The notes under the pieces: model-generated
What the model was told of the DNA's origin: nothing
Databases searched by the model: none
The model's input: only the letters and a program-made list of their open reading frames with translations
Shown here: positions 33,570-45,860 of the stretch, in pieces
Position numbering within the stretch: position 1 is the stretch's first letter
Layout of the letters: every line of letters starts with the position of its first letter
Source of the DNA: Dryomyza anilis
Taxonomy: Eukaryota > Arthropoda > Insecta > Diptera > Dryomyzidae
Assembly (NCBI GenBank): GCA_951804985.1
Contig: OX638130.1
Location: 99,197,700 to 99,261,699 of the forward strand
DNA length: 64,000 nt
Reading direction: 5' to 3'
Made by a program: the position numbers and the translations under genes

Positions 33570-33920
33570 ACGTATGTGGTACACCGAACCACATACGCAT
33601 TTTTAATGTAGACGAAAAATTGATTTTTTAATTTTTTCAATTTTTATTTGTTTTTTTTGTACTTTTCTTTATAATTTTTGGTATTTGTATGAAATGCTTG
33701 TGTACTGTACGGGTTTATATTGTGTTTCGCTCGCATAAACCCATTATTATGCGCACACATTGGGGCATATACTACGTCGTTCGTATGTAGGTATTTTGCG
33801 AATTTAATTAACATTTAGCCAAATATTTGTATGCAACACACGAACGCTGAAATTTATGAGGTAGGAGCTGCTTTTAAAAGCAAATTGTTTACACACTTTA
33901 ACGCGTATCGCGTATGTGGC
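33570..33920. other. GC-containing segment with perfect hairpins
   Basis: CGTATGTGGT, a 7-base loop ACACCGA, and ACCACATACG form a perfect 10-bp stem at 33570-33596. The right end of the segment, GCGTATGTGG at about 33910-33919, inverts ACCACATACGC, so the segment may be a 334-bp element with 10-bp inverted ends. A second stem, GGGTTTAT with ATAAACCC, lies at about 33710-33741. It has no ORF. It could be a small transposon or a structured noncoding RNA. Confidence 0.4.
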
Positions 33921-35089
33921 ATGCAGACGGACTGATTTTTATATATGTGTTTGTAAAATTTATATTTACTTTGACGAATATATTCAAAACAATTAATAAA
34001 ACAACAATATTAATAATAATTTTATTTATTTTTATTATTTTAATAAATTATAAAAAACAAAACTGTTGCATGCGGTTAGTAACCTTGTACTGTTGCATGT
34101 TCAACAAAAAGAAAAGTAGCATAAAACAAATTATTTAATACAAAAATATTTAATACAAAAAATTATTAAATATAAAATTATTTAATAATTAAATAGCAGA
34201 GCTATTACAGACCCGCTATTAAAATATAAAGCCACAGTAGCAATGTTTTTTTTCGTTTTTCTTTTAATACAAAGTTAAATGCTTTAATGACAACCGCTGC
34301 GAGTGGCGAAAAATTAATTTCGAATTAAAACCGCATTTTATTCAATGCAAACTGTGAACAACATAATGTAGATGTGCAAAAGCATTAGCAAGAATAGCTA
34401 TATACACAAGAAACTATTCAAGAAACACTTAAAGATACAGCGACTAGCTATAGATACACTTACAGATACAAACACTAGTCACAGATACAAACTAAAGCTT
34501 TGGATACAAATTCACAGCGCCTAATTCACTCGTCTGTTCCACAAGCATAATTTCACTGATTTAGCATTGTTTCAGACAGACTTCCTTTTCGTGCCCACGT
34601 CAATCTATCTATCTATCCAGCGAGCGTCTGTCTGCTAGCAGCAAAGTATCTGTAAGTATGAGATACAAAAGTATCTTGGCATACGTCTAAGCGCTTTCTG
34701 CACTTCTAGTTTTTGTTTTCTTTGCATAATTTTCCAGAGAAAACTCAAAACACAAAAAACCAAAAGCAAAGAAAAAAAATTAAAAAAAAAAATAATGAAA
34801 AAATAATGTGCGGAAATGCAACGCGCATCGTTGCTGCCGACACCACTGCAAGTAATTCAACTATGTTGGGGTTCGAGGCTGTCTTGTGTATAGTAGGTAT
34901 TCAGTAAAGTTTGCCAAAAGCCACTAAAGTGTTGATTGTTGTGTTTATTATAAAAATAAACAAAAAATAAAACTGACGAAGCGCTTATGTAGTATTTGAT
35001 TTTATCAAACTTAAGCAAGAAAGCGAAACAAAAGCAGTTGATTTATGCATAATATGCATATGGTAAGAAAATTTTTCAATTTTTAATTG
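33921..35089. other. Unique spacer DNA
   Basis: AT-rich, with a less AT-rich part at 34540-34910 (CACGTCAATCTATCTATCTA, AACGCGCATCGTTGCTGCCG). The 64-codon ORF at 34713-34907 is low-complexity Lys-rich at its start and is not convincing. Just before the array, sequence becomes A/T runs. Confidence 0.5.
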
Positions 35090-37330
35090 TATTGAAAAAT
35101 TCGCCAAAATAAAAAGCTATTAAAAATTCAAATTTTCACCAAAAATTTAATTTTTCACTAAAAATTAAATTTTTTATTTACAACGTAATTTTTCACTAAA
35201 AATTCAAATTTTCATTAAAAATTAAGTTTTCACTAAAAATTAAATTTTCCACTCAAATTTACATTTTTCATTAAAAATTAAATTGTGTCTGAAAATTAAA
35301 TATTTCACTACAAATTCAATTTTTCAATAAAAATTCAATTTTTCACTAAAAATTCAATTTTTCACTAAAAATTCAAATTTTCACTAAAAATTCAAATTTT
35401 CACTAAAAATTCAAATTTTCACTAAAAATTCAAATTTTCACTTAAAATTCAAATTTTCACTAAAAATTCAAATTTTCACTAAAAATTCAAATTTTCACTA
35501 AAAATTCAAATTTTCACTAAAAATTCAAATTTTCACTAAAAATTCAAATTTTCACTATAAATTCAAATTTTCACTAAAAATTCAAATTTTCACTAAAAAT
35601 TCAAATTTTCACTGAAAATTCAATTTTTCACTAAAAATTCAATTTTTCACTAAAAATTCAAATTTTCACTAAAAATTCAATTTTTCACTAAAAAAAATTC
35701 AGTTTTTCACTAAAAATTCAATTTTTCACTAAAAATTCAATTTTTCACTAAAAATTCAATTTTTCACTAAAAATTCAATTTTTCATTAAAAATTTAATTT
35801 TTCACTAAAAATTCAATTTTTCACTAAAAATTCAATTTTTCACTAAAAATTCAATTTTTCACTAAAAATTCAATTTTTCACTAAAAATTCAATTTTTCAC
35901 TAAAAATTCAATTTTTCACTAAAAATTCAATTTTTCACTAAAAAATTCAATTTTTCACTAAAAATTCAATTTTTCACTAAAAATTCAATTTTTCACTAAA
36001 AATTCAATTTTTCACTAAAAATTCAATTTTTCACTAAAAATTCAATTTTTCACTAAAAATTCAATTTTTCACTAAAAATTCAATTTTTCACTAAAAATTC
36101 AATTTTTCACTAAAAATTCAATTTTTCACTAAAAATTCAATTTTTCACTAAAAATTCAATTTTTCACTAAAAATTCAATTTTTCACTAAAAATTCAATTT
36201 TTCACTAAAAATTCAATTTTTCACTAAAAATTCAATTTTTCACTAAAAATTCAATTTTTCACTAAAAATTCAATTTTTCACTAAAAATTCAATTTTTCAC
36301 TAAAAATTCAATTTTTCACTAAAAATTCAATTTTTCACTAAAAATTCAATTTTTCACTCAAAATTACATTTTTCACTAAAAATTAAATTTTTCACTAAAA
36401 ATTCAAATTTTCACTAAAAATTCAATTTTTCACTAATAATTCAATTTTTCTCTAAAAATTCAATTTTTCACTAAAAATTCAATTTTTCACTAAAAATTCA
36501 ATTTTTCACTAAAAATTCAATTTTTCACTAAAAATTCAATTTTTCACTAAAAATTCAATTTTTCACTAAAAATTCAATTTTTCACTAAAAATTCAATTTT
36601 TCACTAAAAATTCAATTTTTCACTAAAAATTCAATTTTTCACTAAAAATTCAATTTTTCACTAAAAATTCAATTTTTCACTAAAAATTCAATTTTTCACT
36701 AAAAATTCAATTTTTCACTAAAAATTCAATTTATCACTAAAAATTCAATTTTTCACTAAAAATTCCATTTTTCACTAAAAATTCAATTTTTCACTAAAAA
36801 TTCAATTTTTCACTAAAAATTCAATTTTTCACTAAAAATTCAATTTTTCACTAAAAATTCAATTTTTCACTAAAAATTCAATTTTTCACTAAAAATTCAA
36901 TTTTTCACTAAAAATTCAATTTTTCACTAAAAATTCAATTTATCACTAAAAAATTGAATTTTTCACTAAAAATTCAATTTATCACTAAAAATTCAATTTT
37001 TCACTAATAATTCAATTTTTCACCAAAAATTCAATTTATCACCAAAAATTTAATTTTTCACGAAAAATTCATTTTTTCACTAATAAATTCAATTTATCAC
37101 TAAAAATTCAATTTTTCACTAAAAATTAAATTTTTCACTAAAAATTCAAATTTTCCACTAAAAATTCAAATTTTCACTAAAAATTCAAATTTTCACTATA
37201 TATTCAATTTTTCACTATATATTCAATTTTTCACTATAACTTAATCCAAATTTTCACAAAAAAAATTTTTTTTACAAAAAATTGAATTTTTCAACCACAA
37301 TTGAATATTTAACTAAAAATTCAATTTTTT
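35090..37330 (+). repeat. 19-bp minisatellite, largest array
   Basis: About 115 tandem copies of AAAAATTCAATTTTTCACT. The left part (35370-35610) uses a variant with AAATTTTCACT, the centre (35700-36340 and 36450-36950) is nearly homogeneous, and both edges are diverged, the usual pattern of unequal exchange acting most strongly in the middle. Each unit holds the self-complementary-like core AATTNAATT. This is taken as the plus orientation of the family. Confidence 0.97.
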
Positions 37331-38259
37331 ACCAAAATTTAAAATTATACCATAAAAATAAAATTAACTCTAATTAAATTTGCAATAAATATACTTTTAT
37401 TATTCAAAGAAAATAAATTTGCAATAAAATACGTGAAATTTTTACACTAATTTCTCTTTGATTCTCTTATGTTTATTTAAATGTATAATTTCATTGAAAA
37501 AATGCATTATTTATGCAATTAGTTTAAACTCAACTTGGCTACAGTTTATACTTGTTATATGAACATTACTAATTAAATCATTAAACATATTAATTACTTC
37601 CTTACTTGCAATGAGCTAGCAAATAATATCCATTGAAACTTGCACATTTTTGCTGACGTATCATTACCATTTGCAGAGACGTCTGGTGACATTTTGCATA
37701 TTTCACAAATTGTTGAATTGCATAAATTATTTCATGAGTTGCATATATTTTTGTTAAACATAATGGACAAATATTAAGAGAGTTTCTTAAAGTCTAAAGA
37801 ATAATTTTATTTACATATATTGACGTTTAAGTAATTTGATTTTGTTGTTCTATCTATCCTGTACTTTAAAGCATATCAATGCATATTTTATATGCTAAAA
37901 TGTAAATAATCTTATTTGTGGCAAGAGTCTTTAATACATACTTTTGCTGTGGGACAGGCATTGCAGCTACTTCCTGCCTGTCAGTGTCAACAATTCAATT
38001 TGCATTCTCAAATAGAGAAATACTATAATTTTAAATAGAAATATACAAAGTATGTAATGGCATATTATATGCAAAAACAAAATAAAACAGAAAAGGAAAT
38101 AGAAAATGTATTTTATTTATATATTTATCGAGATGTTCAAATTTTTTTAATTGAAAAAAATATTAAATATATTCGAGAATATATAAAAAATGTTCTTTGA
38201 ATTTGTAAATATTCAAAAACTGAATATTAAACGAATGTCTTGAAGAATGTCTGGAATGT
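37331..38259. other. Unique AT-rich spacer
   Basis: No ORF, repeat or terminal inversion recognised. A slightly GC-richer word GGGACAGGCATTGCAGCTAC lies near 37951. Confidence 0.5.
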
Positions 38260-39240
38260 AACACAAAAATTTAACCGTCAAAAATAAACTTCACACAAAT
38301 TCAACATTTTCAAAAAAAATCAGAATTCTAAAAAATCAATTTAATCATAATCCATAAAATATTGGCACTAAATCCACATATTTCAAATACATCAAAATTA
38401 CAAAAATCAACAGAATCCAATACGACCACATAATCTATTCTTCGAAAATCCCATTGACACAAAACTTCTGAATTCAAAAAATCACCCCAATCAAAAAACC
38501 ACAAAAATACCCACTAAAAATACATTTGACACAAAATGAACATTTATTGAAAATACTGAATTCTAAAAATCTACACAATCGCAGTACCCATCACTTAATG
38601 TAGTCGTCGAAAATTAATTTGCTACAAAATCCACATTTAATAAAATAAAACTTTATTCTAAAAATAAACTCAATCAAAATCCACCACAAAATCTATCCGA
38701 CGAAAATCTATATGACACAAAAATCCATATTTTGAAACAAATCCATATAAATACCAATATATCTGCTTCATCAAAATTTATTTGACAAAATCCACATTTT
38801 CATAAAATCGGAAATCTGAAAATCAACCCTATTTAAATCCAATATAAAATCTAACTGCTGAAACACATAACAGGCATTTTCAAAATCCAACAGTTAATCT
38901 ACGATAACATGGAATAGCCAAATTTTCAAAAAAAATATGAATATTTTAATAAAAATCCACCCAATCAAACGCTACCACAAAATTTACACGTTGAAAATCA
39001 ATTTGACATAAAATCCAAAAATTCTGAAAATCAACCCAATCCAAAACCACAAAAAATCTATCCATCGAAAATCCAATTGAAAAAAAAAAATCCACATTTA
39101 AAAAAATCTAAAAATCCACCCACTCAAAATTCACCCACTGAAAATACAATGAACACAAAAATTCAAAATTTAAAAATTTTTTGATTTCAAAAATCAATTC
39201 ATTTAAAATCTACCCGCATAAATTTCATAAATTTGTAAAT
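38260..39240. repeat. Ancient tandem repeat, ~75-95 bp units
   Basis: The ordered words TCGAAAATCCATTTGACACA, AAATCCACATTTTC, TCTAAAAATCAACCCAATCA and CCACAAAATCTATCC recur with starts near 38440, 38513, 38608, 38699, 38770, 38991 and 39066. The unit length varies by whole sub-blocks and identity is low, so this is a decayed array. No coding sense in either strand. Confidence 0.72.
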
Positions 39241-39396
39241 TAAATATATATGTATTGCATTTTCCCAACAAATTTTGTTAAAAACTATTTTTTTTTAAAC
39301 TAATTTAAATAAATTCGTCGCAGAGTGGACTTTTTTTCAGGTGGATTTGAATCGGTGATATTTGCACGTTGGGTTTTTGTGTAGTGCACACATAAA

Positions 39397-39802
39397 TAAT
39401 TTCACCAACAACTAGTATTCATCATATTGATGAATTCATTCATCGTATTTTTTTTAAGTTTTGCATTTTCAATATTGTTTTAACATCAAATTTCAAACAA
39501 AAATTTGTCTCTATTTAAAATGTATGTATTTATAATTCTTATAATATTTATAATATTTAATTGCTAATCATTGTAACGAACAAGTGTACATCATATTGAC
39601 GAATTTTGTTCATAAAACCATATTAATTTAAATATCACAATTCTTATAATAATTAGTCATATATAAATGTGTAAATGGAAACAAATTTCTGTTTGAAATT
39701 TGATGTTATAGAAAATATAGAAAATGAAAACATCCAAAAATAAGATTTTAGTTCAATGAACGAAATCATCAATATGTTGAATACTGGTTGTTGGTGAAAT
39801 TT
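39397..39802. mobile_element. Long-armed palindromic MITE, ~405 bp
   Basis: The left end AATTTCACCAACAACTAGTA is inverted at the right end (TACTGGTTGTTGGTGAAATT). Pairing continues through ATTCATCATATTGATGAATT, AACATCAAATTTCAAACA and TTGTCTCTATTT for roughly 150 bases per arm, leaving a short AT-rich centre. No ORF. Such a transcript or single strand would fold into a long hairpin. Confidence 0.88.
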
Positions 39803-40140
39803 GTTATTTGCATGTGAATACCATATTCACAATTGCCGTGACATGAAAATGCATTATTATGCACACTTATTTCATAATATTACCATTGTCTTATACGAGT
39901 AAATTTTCCGGAGGATATGTGAGAGTTCTTATGTTTCCTTCCTTCATTTCATCCAGCGTTTCTTGCATTTTCAACAGCAAAATCCTTATGTAAACTTGCA
40001 TCCGCAAAGGAAATACACAAGGATTCTGTAAAATTAATATATATGCATTATCGTAAAATATGCTGCTGTGCACAAATATAAAAGAGTCCGTTGTAAATAA
40101 TAGCCAGAAACTACATGAGCATCAAATTACACTACTCAAC

Positions 40141-40476
40141 ATTAATTTTTCTATTTGTCTCCATTTCCACATTTATGTATTTATAATTCTTATAAGATTA
40201 ATGATATTTAAAATAATATGGTTTGTTGAACTAAATTCATCAATACGATGTACAATTATTCATTAATATGATTAAATAGAGTCTTCGCATAATTAGCAAT
40301 TAAATTATATAACTCGTATAAGAATTATAAATACATAAATGGAGACAAATTTGTGCTTGAAAATAGATGTTAAAAAAATATTGAAAATGAAAAACATTTT
40401 AAAAATACGATTTTAATTCAATGAATGAATTCATCAATATGATGAATCCAGGAAGTTTGTGAAATTTTTGGTGACA
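40141..40476. mobile_element. Second long-armed palindromic MITE, left arm truncated
   Basis: The right arm ends with AATTCATCAATATGATGAAT and GTTTGTGAAATTT and carries TAAATGGAGACAAATTTGTG, matching the right arm at 39.66-39.80 kb. The left arm starts inside (TTGTCTCCATTTCCACATTT). It lies about 340 bases from the first copy. Confidence 0.82.
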
Positions 40477-40678
40477 ATTTTTGTGCATAGAAAGAAATGA
40501 AAATACCTCAATTAAATATACAGATATTTCGGTATAAACTCAGACAGTGTGTAATTATTCGTTAGAGAATTTTGTTTAGTATTTAAATTCTCATAGTAAT
40601 AAAGACAATTTTTGTTTTTTGTTTAGATCATTGTTCAAATACACTGTAAAAAATACTAACTTTCTAGTACTTTTTCTA

Positions 40679-41165
40679 CACCGAAAATAATACTGTAGTA
40701 AATTATATATAATTGATGTCTTTTTATAGGTTTACTTTAGATATACGTTTACTACATTTTGTTGGTTTTTAAATACATTTGTCTTTATTTGACTTAATTT
40801 TAAGCACACCTTGTATTAAAAATATATTATCTACGTATTGCACAAACTGTTTTGATGTTTAATTTTTTGCTTTTATTTTAATTATTTGAAGTTACATGGC
40901 ACACGACGAACGAATTATAAAAGGTCGTTCCTCTTACAGGTATAAACAAATTCATTGTTTTTTTTCCTTTTAAACACGACGGATGACTCCGAAAGAGGTA
41001 TAAAATTAAATTCAAGCAGTAGCAAACATCAGGCCGAAACGAGTTAATGAAAGAAGACACATAGTGCTGCCAACTAATTGAGTTTCTCGTTGAATCTTTC
41101 TAGTTTTAAAAATAAATACGCAAAATAAAAGTTGTCAAAGAAACATTGAGTATTTTTTTTCGGTG
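40679..41165. mobile_element. TA-flanked element with CACCGAAAA ends, 487 bp
   Basis: The left end CACCGAAAATAATACT and right end AGTATTTTTTTTCGGTG are inverted, with TA immediately outside both. The interior is unrelated to the CACTCAG family. It includes a GC-richer block at 40900-41060 with no domain-bearing ORF. TA target and short TIR fit a Tc1/mariner-type nonautonomous element. Confidence 0.78.
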
Positions 41166-41167
41166 TA

Positions 41168-42305
41168 CTTTTTGAAATATTATATTTCATTTATTTCTAT
41201 AAAATAGATAATCAAAAGTCAACAATATCGAATACAATATTCATGTGTAAGTCGTCATGGTGTAATACGAAAGGCCTTTGTATGCCGTCAAAATTATCAA
41301 TCACGAATTATATAGAAATCATGTATGAAATTCTCAAAGTATCAAATTGATTTAATTTTGCAGATCAGTGTTTTTCGCACGTGGCTCAGTAAATGCAACA
41401 TACAACTCAACTTGTAATGCAGTGCCTTGACAAACAGTTTTGTATTTGTTTTTTATTATTCAAATTGTAAAATTTGTTATTTCTGTTATATTTGAAGTGC
41501 AGTTTAATATTTTTTTATTTTTCATTATTCAAATTGTAAAATTTATTATTTCCGTAGTTTTTCAAAGCACTTACAAAGTAGCACATTTTTAATTCTATCT
41601 GTCGTAGTTTGTACAAAAAAAAAGTTACTTTACATTGTTTCATCATATTTTTCAGCTGCATATCTTGCGTGGTTTCAAAAAAACTTAATTATGATTGCTT
41701 TAGCTGCCAGCTGCGTTATAAATTAATACCACTTTTGTGCAGTTTATTATTTTCAAGTGGCTTTGACTTGAGCAATAAGATTAAAATCTTGACCTTGAGA
41801 CTTGTTTTTATTTTTTTATATTTTGAATTTTTTTTTTTTCATATATATTTTTGCGCGTGCAAAGTTTTCACTTTTATTCGCAGAACCTGCTTAAGATTCT
41901 GTCATTAGCTATATACCATATCCGTTGTTTGGCTGTCCGATCAGTTGAGAGTTCCTGAAATGCAATAATTTATAATGAAAAAGGTTTCTTTATTTGCAAA
42001 TAAGTGATGACGCATGTTTTAGTTTTTATGGCCAATAAAGAAAAAAAAAACACCAAACTGAAAAAACCTACTTGACTTGACTGGTTTTGAAGCGAACAAT
42101 AACAAGTTAATTGAGTTAATCATGTTTCATATAGATTTAAGTAGATTTTTGTGTAGAAAAAAATAAAATAAATATAAAAAATATATATTAAAGTATTTTA
42201 GATTTAAGTGGTCTGACATCTACCAACATACAATCGAAATCTTTAATTAGTTTAATCGAATACCAAAATTTTGGATTTCGTTTGAATTACGATATGTCAC
42301 TTTTA
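41168..42305. other. Unique AT-rich spacer
   Basis: No gene. The 99-codon plus-strand ORF at 41609-41908 is Phe/Cys/Leu-rich, reads long T-runs near its end, lacks family features and is probably chance. Near-repeated words ATTCAAATTGTAAAATTTGT and ATTCAAATTGTAAAATTTAT at 41459 and 41527 are a local 68-bp duplication. Confidence 0.5.
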
Positions 42306-42309
42306 TGTT

Positions 42310-43265
42310 ATATAAATATTTAACTTGTATATGTAACTTATATGTAACGTATATGTAACTTATATGTAACTTGTATGTAACTTATATGTAACTTATATGC
42401 AACATGTATGTAACTTATTCGTAACTTATATGTAACTTATATGTAACTTATATGTAACTTATATGTAACTTATATGTAACTTATATGTAACTTATATGTA
42501 ACTTATATGTAACTTATATGTAACTTATATGTAACTTATATGTAACTTATATGTAACTTATATGTAACTTATATGTAACTTATATGTAACTTATATGTAA
42601 CTTATATGTAACTTATATGTAACTTATATGTAATTTATATGAAAATTATATGTAACTTATATGTAACTTATATGTAACTTATATGTAACTTATATATAAC
42701 TTATATGTAACTTATTTGTAACTTATATGTAACTTATATGTAACTTATATGTAACTTATATGTAACTTATTTGTAACTTATATGTAACTTATATGTAACT
42801 TATACGTAACTTATATGTAACTTATATGTAACTTATATGTAACTTATATGTAACTTATATGTAACTTATATGTAACTTATATGTAACTTATATGTAACGT
42901 ATATGTTACTTATATGTAACTTATATGTAACTTGTATGTAACTTGTATGTAACTTGTATGTAACTTATATGTAACTTATATGTAACTTATATGTAACTTA
43001 TATGTAACTTATATATAACTTATATGTAACTTATATGTAACTTATATGTAACATGTATGTAACATGTATGTAACTTGTATGTAACTTATATGTAACTTAT
43101 ATGTAACTTATACGTAACTTATATGTAACTTATATGTAACTTATATGTAACGTATATGTAACTTATATGTAACTTATATGTAACGTATATGTAAATTATA
43201 TGTAACTTATATGTAACATATATGTAACTTGTATGTAACTTGTATGTCACTTGTATGTAACTTAT
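42310..43265. repeat. 11-bp minisatellite ATGTAACTTAT
   Basis: About 86 copies of ATGTAACTTAT in register, with variant units (CTTGTATGTAA, ACATGTATGTA, ACGTATATGTA) concentrated at both ends and at about 42905-43080. One unit is close to a single turn of the helix. No insertions inside. Confidence 0.97.
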
Positions 43266-43362
43266 ATTTAACTTAACTATTTTCAACATTTATAAAACCG
43301 CAAAAAGAATTTAACATTTTTAATACAATTACGACAAACAAATTAAATTTAACTAATATTAC

Positions 43363-43520
43363 ATTCAAACGTCAATCACTCTGAAATATGTATATAAAAT
43401 ATTAAATATAAATTCAACTTCTTCAAACTTATAAAACAAACTTATTCATTCAAACGTCAATCACTCTGAAATATGTATATAAAATATTAAATATAAATTC
43501 AACTTCTTCAAACCTATAAA
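43363..43520. repeat. Recent 85-bp tandem duplication
   Basis: ATTCAAACGTCAATCACTCT at 43363 recurs at 43448, and identity continues through TATGTATATAAAATATTAAA and CAACTTCTTCAAAC with almost no change. It is next to the 11-bp array. Confidence 0.9.
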
Positions 43521-43870
43521 ATTTGTATGAGAGCTGCATATTGAAATGACTGCATGTGTATATTTTAATGACAGTTTTGCAAAACAGCCATCAATGCAAG
43601 TTCGACAAACAGACATAATAAATTTTAAATGCAAAAATTGCCTTAAGTTATTTGAAGTATTAACTACGGCATATTTGAGCATGCAAAGTTTTATGTCTTA
43701 TGCCATAAATTTAAATAAATATACACAAACAAAACGCACAGTAATTCCTTATTGACTGCAAAACTTAAACTAATATGATTTGCATACAAAATCACTGACA
43801 TATAGCATATGGACTTATAAAATATATATAAGCACTTTGCAAAACACTTTAAATATTGACAATCATATTT
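43521..43870. other. Unique spacer leading to a splice-like site
   Basis: No credible gene. Overlapping 69-73 codon ORFs on both strands (43461-43755) have no domain. The interval ends in a polypyrimidine tract. Confidence 0.45.
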
Positions 43871-43889
43871 TTCTTTCTTTCAGGTAAGC
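43868..43889 (+). promoter_or_regulatory. Candidate recursive splice site (zero-length exon)
   Basis: A pyrimidine tract TTTTTCTTTCTTT runs directly into CAG, and CAG is followed at once by GTAAGC (cut between 43883 and 43884). This is the juxtaposed 3' and 5' splice-site arrangement of ratchet points that split very long introns in flies. Upstream TTGAC at about 43856-43860 could serve as a branch region. Recursive sites have no exon, so no coding evidence is expected. If real, the host gene is transcribed on the plus strand and this lies deep in one of its introns. GTAAGC is slightly weaker than the GTAAGT optimum. Confidence 0.45.
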
Positions 43890-44249
43890 ATCATCAACAC
43901 ACACAGTATTTGGCAGTTGAAATGTAAGCGGTTTAATCTTTTTAAATTATTACTCATACTTATTTGTGTCAACAGTCATTGGGAAGGATGCTGAAAGCAA
44001 TATCAGCAAAAATATTTGTGTGTTTGCTAAAATTTGCATTTTATCAAAAATTAAGAAAAAAAAACCCTTTTTATAGCAATTCAAACGAAATGTTTATTTA
44101 ACATGGCAGAGGTTGCGTCAATTTAGAATTCCAACTAAATGCAGGTAGCTTTTTGGAGAGGTAACATAATAAGAGATACAAATATTGTTTGCATGTCCTT
44201 GAAATAACAAATAGCTTCAAGTGATATTGATTTTCAGACATTTTAATTT
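43890..44249. other. Unique spacer
   Basis: No gene or repeat. AT-rich with a few GC-containing words (GGGAAGGATGCTGAAAGC near 43980). Confidence 0.5.
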
Positions 44250-45010
44250 GCGATTGTTCACTAAAAATACAATTTTTCACTAAAAAATTAAAATTTTCAA
44301 AAAAAAAACAAATTTACACTAAAAAAAAAAAAAAAATGTTCACTAAAAATTCCATTTTTCATTAAAAATTATATTTTTCACAAAATATTAAATTTTCACT
44401 AAAACTTAATTTGTTCACTAAAAATTGAATTTCTCACTAAATATTCAATTTTTCATTACAAATTAAATTTTTTAATAAAATTTTAATTTTTCACTAAAAA
44501 TTTAATTGTTCACTAAAAGTTTAATTGTTCACTAAATAATAAATTTTTACTAAAAATTCAATTTTTCACTAAAAAAATCAATTTTTTACTAAAAATTAAA
44601 TTTTTCATTAAAAATTATATTTTTCACAAAATATTAAATTTTTCACTAAAAATTAATTTTTTCACTAAAAATTAAATTTTTCACTAAAAAATCTATTTTC
44701 AAAAAACATTTAATTTTTCATTAAAAATTCAAATTTTCACAAAAATTCAATTTTTCACTTATAATTCAATTTTTAATTAAAAATTAAATTTTCACTAAAA
44801 ATTTCATTTTTCACTATAATTCAATTTTTCATTAAACGTTAAATTTTTCATTAAAAAATTAATTTTTTACTAAAAAGTTTACTGATCACAAAAATTCCAT
44901 TTTTCATAAAAAAGTAAATTTTTCATTAAAAGGTCAATGTTTTACTAATAATTCAATTTTTCATTAAAAATTCAATTTTTCATTAAAAATTCAATTTTTC
45001 ACTAAAAATT
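44250..45010 (+). repeat. 19-bp minisatellite, plus orientation, decayed
   Basis: Units of the AAAAATTCAATTTTTCACT family in the same orientation as the 35-kb array but far more diverged, with A-run expansions. It faces an array of the opposite orientation that starts at 45.86 kb. Confidence 0.9.
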
Positions 45011-45860
45011 AAGCAATAGCTCAAAAACAAAAAATAAGAAAATGGTGTAAATTCTAATAATTTTAAATTGTTAGTTCTAGCCTTATTTAAATTATTTCAA
45101 AAACATATGTAAACATAAATAAAAAATACCATTTTATTACAACATTATAACGGAAGTCACCCATATTGTTTTTTGTTTTGAATAACCTGAGTCATGTGTA
45201 AAACTACCTAATATGCCAAATAGCAAAACACAAAACAGCTGGTCATTAATCTGAGCCTCCAAACTAACTGTCCAAGCTAACTGCAAATCTGTAACTGATT
45301 GGCAAGTTGTTAATTACTTTTTTTGTATTTCGTAAACAAAATACGGGTTCAAACGGTTTTCTCACGCCGATCTCTTGCTTGGATTTTGCAAATGCTGAGC
45401 GCTGTGTTCATTCATAGTTTATCTATTAAGTAATCATTAGCTATAATATATATGGTCAACAGCAGCAGCATCACCACATCATCATCAATAACAACGACTA
45501 CGCAGTACGCAACAAGTTGCTCAACAGCAAAATGCGTTCTGTGCAGCAACATGTTGCAGACACCTTGATGCTGGCCATATTGCGTATATGTGTTGACAGT
45601 GCGAGAGTGAGACTGAGACTGAGAGAGTGAAAGCGGTTTTTGCAGTAATGAACTTATTTGGCTCTGGTTAATCAAACTGTATTTGGTCGATGGACTGTTG
45701 CAAGTGGTTATGTCAGCAACATTAACGCAATTCGCACACATCATGGAATACAACGATTCACACACCCAATTGGGTATTATTTTGCAATGAATTGTTGCAA
45801 AGCCAAAAAATTTAATTTTATTAATATTTTATATACAAATTTTATAGTTAAAATCTATTT
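45011..45860. other. Unique loop between two facing arrays
   Basis: Non-repetitive and GC-richer than the arrays, with CAACAGCAGCAGCATCACCA near 45459 and GAGAGTGAGACTGAGACTGA near 45602. ORFs on both strands (117 and 69 codons) lack domains, and the longer one reads CAA/GTT-type simple sequence. It may be regulatory DNA flanked by an inverted repeat. Confidence 0.45.

Noticed and set aside
35090..37330. CRISPR array
   Set aside because: Repeats are head-to-tail with no unique spacers, and the window is eukaryotic. The same holds for the other arrays.
39331..39346. Second recursive splice site (TTTTTTTCAG followed by GTGGAT)
   Set aside because: The acceptor half is good, but GTGGAT is a poor donor, so the combined motif is not convincing.
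45412..45765. 117-codon minus-strand ORF
   Set aside because: Reads CAACAGCAGC and ATCATCAT-type simple sequence at its end. No domain and no conserved start context.
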